Made by a program: the position numbers and the translations under genes. A stretch of 64,000 nt of DNA from JAIOSF01 sp963677755 (lineage in GTDB: Bacteria > Campylobacterota > Campylobacteria > Campylobacterales > Arcobacteraceae), in assembly GCA_963677755.1 (NCBI GenBank), contig OY782506.1:2232001-2296000 (forward strand), in the 5' to 3' direction. Positions 61,178 through 64,000 of this stretch are shown one piece after another. Position 1 is the first letter of the stretch. Each line of letters starts with the position of its first letter. The notes under the pieces were generated by a model, which saw only the letters and a list, made by a program, of their open reading frames with translations, was not told the DNA's origin and ran no database searches.

Positions 61178-61564
61178 TTATTTTTTTAAAGCCTTAGCCC
61201 ATGATTCCATTACAGTATGAAGTTCCTCTTTAGGTGCTTCTATAAAATCTATTATAAATTTATCTTCAAATTCACAAACACCTATACTTCTAGGTCTAGC
61301 TGCTAACATCTTTGTATTTGGAATAGCTGCACCAAAACAAAATACTACATTTTGTGCATCAATCAAACCATCCATAATCTCACCACCTAATTTTTTAGTA
61401 TGAGTATAATGATCAAAAATTGTTATAAAAGTAGCAATTGGGTGACTTTCTATTTTTTCTTTAAAATATGCAACAACCTCTTGTGTAGTTTTTGCACTCA
61501 TCTCGTTTTTTGATAACTCTAAGCTGTATACTGGATATTTATCCATAAATATTGTTTTTTTCAT
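61178..61564 (-). CDS. Conserved hypothetical protein
   Basis: Cytosolic protein of 128 residues with a mixed alpha/beta pattern: TIFMDKYPVYSLEL, TFITIFDHYTHTKKLGGEI, NVVFCFGAAIPNTKMLAARPRSIGVCE and FIIDFIEAPKEELHTVMESW. It looks like a family of small sulfur- or redox-related proteins seen in Campylobacterota, but I do not recognise a functional assignment. The next gene ends one base upstream, so the two are co-transcribed. Confidence 0.65.
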   Translation of the reverse strand: MKKTIFMDKYPVYSLELSKNEMSAKTTQEVVAYFKEKIESHPIATFITIFDHYTHTKKLGGEIMDGLIDAQNVVFCFGAAIPNTKMLAARPRSIGVCEFEDKFIIDFIEAPKEELHTVMESWAKALKK

Positions 61565-62131
61565 CTATTTTTTCTCCTCTTTATATGTTAAAAATGACTC
61601 TACGGCACACTCTAATGTTTTAGGTATATCTTTGCCTTGTTCATCTTTAAAGTCTATTTGTACTTGATATACTACTTTGTTATTTTGATTTATAAATTTC
61701 ATCACTACATAACCTCTAAATAACTTACTTTTGTCTGACTTTTTCTTTGGATCTTCTTTATCATTTTCATAAACTATATATTCAACTTTTAAAATCTCTT
61801 TTGCTTGTTTTTGACTTTCTATTTTTTGAAAAAGAAAAAAAGAAAATTCTTTGTTAAGTTTTTCCATATCAACAAAATCAAATAATGAAGATTTCATATA
61901 TATTGATTTATCAATACTAAAAGATATTTTATAATTTCCACTATGTAATAATTTTTGAGCTTCAACAATCTCTTTTATACCATATCCTCTTTCAAATACT
62001 GTAGTTTGTTGATGACACTCCAACCTCTTTGCTTTTCCTGGTGTTGTATCTTTTGTCATTTGTGTATATATGCTATTTCCAACAAAACCGATAATAACAA
62101 ATATAAAAAAAGCGATAATATATCTTTTCAT
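61565..62131 (-). CDS. Membrane-anchored hypothetical protein
   Basis: Protein of 188 residues from the ATG at 62131, which has AGGAGTAAC at the right distance; a start at 62149 would add six residues and overlap the upstream gene. One N-terminal membrane helix (IIAFFIFVIIGFVGNSIY) is followed by a soluble outer domain, beta-rich, with two Cys residues (LECHQQTT and LECAVES). No family recognised. It is the middle gene of a three-gene run with the channel-like protein and the 61178-61564 gene. Confidence 0.65.
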   Translation of the reverse strand: MKRYIIAFFIFVIIGFVGNSIYTQMTKDTTPGKAKRLECHQQTTVFERGYGIKEIVEAQKLLHSGNYKISFSIDKSIYMKSSLFDFVDMEKLNKEFSFFLFQKIESQKQAKEILKVEYIVYENDKEDPKKKSDKSKLFRGYVVMKFINQNNKVVYQVQIDFKDEQGKDIPKTLECAVESFLTYKEEKK

Positions 62132-62133
62132 AG

Positions 62134-63096
62134 TTACTCCTGAATACAAACTTCATTTTTTGTCATATGTATAATTGTTTGATACACGACAATTGCTATA
62201 ATAACCGTAGTAACAGCTATCATCACATAAGATAGAAGTAATAATGCAAAATCATTTGTTACATGATACATAAGCATTGTACTTATTGCCATAGCAGCAA
62301 CTGGAAACACAAATGCCCACCAAGATATAAAAAACTTTATTTTTAAGAAACTTTTGTACATAAATGCTACTAAAATTGTAAAAAACAAAGCTAAATTAAA
62401 CAACATGGTTGCAAACATATCAATCGTCCCAAAAAGTTTAAAATATGCTATAAAACCAACAGCAGGAGGTGCTATAAGTATAAACATAGTAGGCATAAAT
62501 TTTACAGCTATTTGATGATGGAAAATAATTCTATTTAAAATAAGTGCAAATAAAATAACCCAAAGAAATATACCTACACTAAAGAAATAAGTAAGTATCC
62601 CAGTTGAAGCAAATCCAACACCAGCAACTGGAATTAAAACATTTCCAACAATTGGAATAAACCATGCTGGATTTGAATGAGCTAACTCTTGATTATCTTT
62701 AATCCAAAAAGATATTGTATGCATCGTAAGATAAAAATGGAGTAAAGTTCCTGGATACCAGAAAATTGCACTCACTGTTGGGAATTCCTCTTTATAAATG
62801 ATAGCTAACATCAACATTGATATAGATACAGCCGCAAAAAAGTTAATTCTAACAGGATGATTAAACTCTTTTTTCACGGCATTAAAATAAGTAAAAAACT
62901 TCATGAGATATATTGTGCTCACACCTATAAATATAGCTGTAGTGATATACATCAAACTACTCCCTATAACATGGGGAAAATCCAGCCAAATTGCTGCTTT
63001 TTGATAAGTGATAGTAAGACCACTCATCCCCATTACAATAGCGTACATCATAATAGGGAAAAATTTTAGTCTATTCTTTTCTTGTAAAACTTCCAT
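62134..63096 (-). CDS. SLAC1/TehA-type anion channel family protein
   Basis: Ten-helix membrane protein of 320 residues of the TDT (TehA/SLAC1/Mae1) family: FFPIMMYAIVMGMSGLTITYQKA at the start (first 20 residues), LHFYLTMHTISFWI, NPAWFIPIVGNVLIP near residue 145 (the family's W-F-I-P-I-V), and TILVAFMYKSFLKIKFFISWWAF. Family members conduct anions such as nitrate, chloride or C4-dicarboxylates. An inverted repeat (63109-63141) lies in front of the gene between the promoter and the AAAGGAA site. Confidence 0.82.
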   Translation of the reverse strand: MEVLQEKNRLKFFPIMMYAIVMGMSGLTITYQKAAIWLDFPHVIGSSLMYITTAIFIGVSTIYLMKFFTYFNAVKKEFNHPVRINFFAAVSISMLMLAIIYKEEFPTVSAIFWYPGTLLHFYLTMHTISFWIKDNQELAHSNPAWFIPIVGNVLIPVAGVGFASTGILTYFFSVGIFLWVILFALILNRIIFHHQIAVKFMPTMFILIAPPAVGFIAYFKLFGTIDMFATMLFNLALFFTILVAFMYKSFLKIKFFISWWAFVFPVAAMAISTMLMYHVTNDFALLLLSYVMIAVTTVIIAIVVYQTIIHMTKNEVCIQE

Positions 63097-63108
63097 AAAA
63101 TTCCTTTG

Positions 63109-63141
63109 TATAACTTATTATTATATTATTTATAAGTTATA
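63109..63141 (-). promoter_or_regulatory. Inverted repeat before the channel gene
   Basis: TATAACTTAT (63109-63118) and ATAAGTTATA (63132-63141) are exact reverse complements separated by 13 bases and sit just upstream of the ribosome binding site on the minus strand. It may be an operator or mRNA hairpin. The related ACTTATTATAAGT occurs before ccoG (26677-26689). Confidence 0.4.
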
Positions 63142-63181
63142 ATTTCTATAGAATTCTATCATTTTTGTGAACAAATGTCAA

Positions 63182-63385
63182 CTAAAAATTTTTTGTTGTA
63201 TTTATTCCTGGTTTTTCTGGTGTTCCCACATAATCATTATTTGTATTGTAATTATATTTTATAGTTGCTAATATTGCGCCAACTACCAAACATATTATTA
63301 TTACTATTTTTACTGTTTTTCTTTTAGTAGGAGATTCATGATTGTTGTAGTCTTCAATTTCTTCTAATGTTGGTTCATTTTTCAT
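63182..63385 (-). CDS. Small single-helix membrane protein
   Basis: Protein of 67 residues: an acidic start (MKNEPTLEEIEDYNNHESPTKRK), one membrane helix at about 26-43 (VKIVIIICLVVGAILATI) and a polar tail. The basic TKRK just before the helix predicts the N-terminus inside. No recognised family. It lies downstream of the terminator at 63418-63451. Confidence 0.5.
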   Translation of the reverse strand: MKNEPTLEEIEDYNNHESPTKRKTVKIVIIICLVVGAILATIKYNYNTNNDYVGTPEKPGINTTKNF

Positions 63386-63417
63386 GATAATAGCCTTTGT
63401 GATTTAAAATTGTGTAT

Positions 63418-63451
63418 AAAAAAAGCTAGAAGTGTGTTGCTTCTAGCTTTT
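63418..63451 (-). terminator. Intrinsic terminator after the asparagine synthetase gene
   Basis: AAAAGCTAGAAG (63421-63432) and CTTCTAGCTTTT (63440-63451) form a 12-bp stem; on the minus strand it ends in seven T residues. It separates the asparagine synthetase transcript from the small membrane protein. The 197-base gap also holds a GGAG-preceded 7-codon frame on the plus strand, which I do not call. Confidence 0.85.
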
Positions 63452-63582
63452 CAACGAATCCAAGTTATGCTTTGGACTTTAAAAGGAGAGTGTATGAACA
63501 CTGTGAAAGTATATTAAGTTTGGTTTAAATAACTCTTAAATTATATTTCTAACTTATGTTTATTATAATGTTTTATTAAAGT

Positions 63583-64000
63583 TTAACTTAAATAATTTTT
63601 ATAATACCACTTACTAAAGTGCCATAAAGCGTAGAAGTGTTGCTTCAATCTATTTTGTTTTGCTTCATTATAAAGGTATTTTACATATTCTTCATTGAAA
63701 AGATTTGTTACTTTATTTACTACTAAAATCTCTTCTAACAGTTTCTCTTGATACTCACAAAATAACCACTCATTAAAAGGGCTATTGAACCCTTTTTTTT
63801 GTCTATTAATTATCTCTTTGGGGATATATTTTGAAGCTACTTTTTTAAGTAAGTATTTATTTGTATCTCCAACTTTTAGTTTTGAGTCTATACTAAAAAC
63901 TGTATCTACTAGTCTGTAGTCCAAAAATGGATTTCGAGTCTCAACTGAATTTGCCATACTCATCTTATCAACTTTACTTAATAAAGCTTCCCCTAACCAA
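63583..64000 (-). CDS. asnB: Asparagine synthetase, C-terminal part (partial)
   Basis: Only the last 138 codons are in the window; the frame continues past 64000 without a start (WLGEALLSKVDKMSMANSVE). The segment KMSMANSVETRNPFLDYRLVD and the following KYLLKKVASKYIPKEIINRQKKGFNSP is the C-terminal synthetase region of glutamine-hydrolysing asparagine synthase, with the conserved RXPFLD and KKGF. In this family it could be AsnB or an amidotransferase from a surface polysaccharide cluster, since the neighbourhood is cut. Confidence 0.85.
   Translation of the reverse strand, partial: WLGEALLSKVDKMSMANSVETRNPFLDYRLVDTVFSIDSKLKVGDTNKYLLKKVASKYIPKEIINRQKKGFNSPFNEWLFCEYQEKLLEEILVVNKVTNLFNEEYVKYLYNEAKQNRLKQHFYALWHFSKWYYKNYLS

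Noticed and set aside
63494..63517. A 7-codon frame (MNTVKVY) with a good AAAGGAG site on the plus strand.
   Set aside because: It is too short to support without conservation, and it lies in the spacer after a minus-strand terminator.

Overview
The window is AT-rich, densely coding DNA from a Campylobacterota (epsilonproteobacterial) chromosome, most likely an Arcobacteraceae-like organism. Supporting marks are the futalosine-pathway MqnA, an HP0268-type nuclease, a stand-alone atpE, a CetA/CetB-type split energy-taxis receptor, LuxS, CcoG, and promoters with a clear TATAAT box but a weak -35. No insertion sequence, prophage, CRISPR array or rRNA operon was seen. Both ends cut genes: a secreted protein at the left edge and an asparagine synthetase at the right edge.

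Layout. 1-4.6 kb (minus): lipoprotein, U32 peptidase-like TrhP, a PEGA/DUF1566 secreted protein, UppP and MqnA. 4.7-11.8 kb (plus): moaD-moaE, PHP histidinol phosphatase, ffh-rpsP-khpA-rimM, pyrC and an ankyrin protein. 11.9-16.3 kb: ilvD, a four-tRNA cluster (Leu, Ser, Met, Arg), and a metal-efflux permease/ArsR operon with a near-perfect operator. 16.3-30.3 kb: translation and envelope genes (murG, rimO, miaB, tilS, mnmD), a Xer-type recombinase, ccoG and luxS, with several unknowns including a divergent Aat-like protein and a PilM/PilN-like bitopic protein.

30.4-38.2 kb is the most distinctive region. A sulfide:quinone oxidoreductase-like flavoprotein is followed by a 56-residue protein, a deformylase-fold protein that has lost all metal ligands and is fused to membrane helices, two YeeE/YedE halves, a membrane-anchored protein ending in a lone C-terminal Cys, and an exported rhodanese. 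After a strong terminator comes a pair of paralogous multiheme cytochromes (12 and 8 CXXCH motifs). I read the first block as a sulfane-sulfur oxidation and trafficking cassette; that is inference from gene content.

38.2-53.7 kb: divergent ftsI/ftsW, yraN, ydcF, a BioC-like methyltransferase, queH, a histidine kinase with two extracytoplasmic CZB domains plus its HD-GYP response regulator, rpsT, prfA, nusA, cysS and the CetB/CetA-like pair. 53.8-64 kb: a winged-helix/AAA+ ATPase, ribF, rlmH (apparently starting at AUU), dksA-like, dusB, a response regulator, atpE, a glycosyltransferase, small unknowns, a SLAC1/TehA-type channel and the partial asparagine synthetase.

Strongest points for follow-up: the pseudo-deformylase membrane fusion inside the sulfur cassette, the lone-Cys carrier-like protein beside it, the multiheme pair, the AUU start of rlmH, a candidate small RNA upstream of the metal-efflux operon, and the tandem-CZB kinase with its c-di-GMP phosphodiesterase partner.
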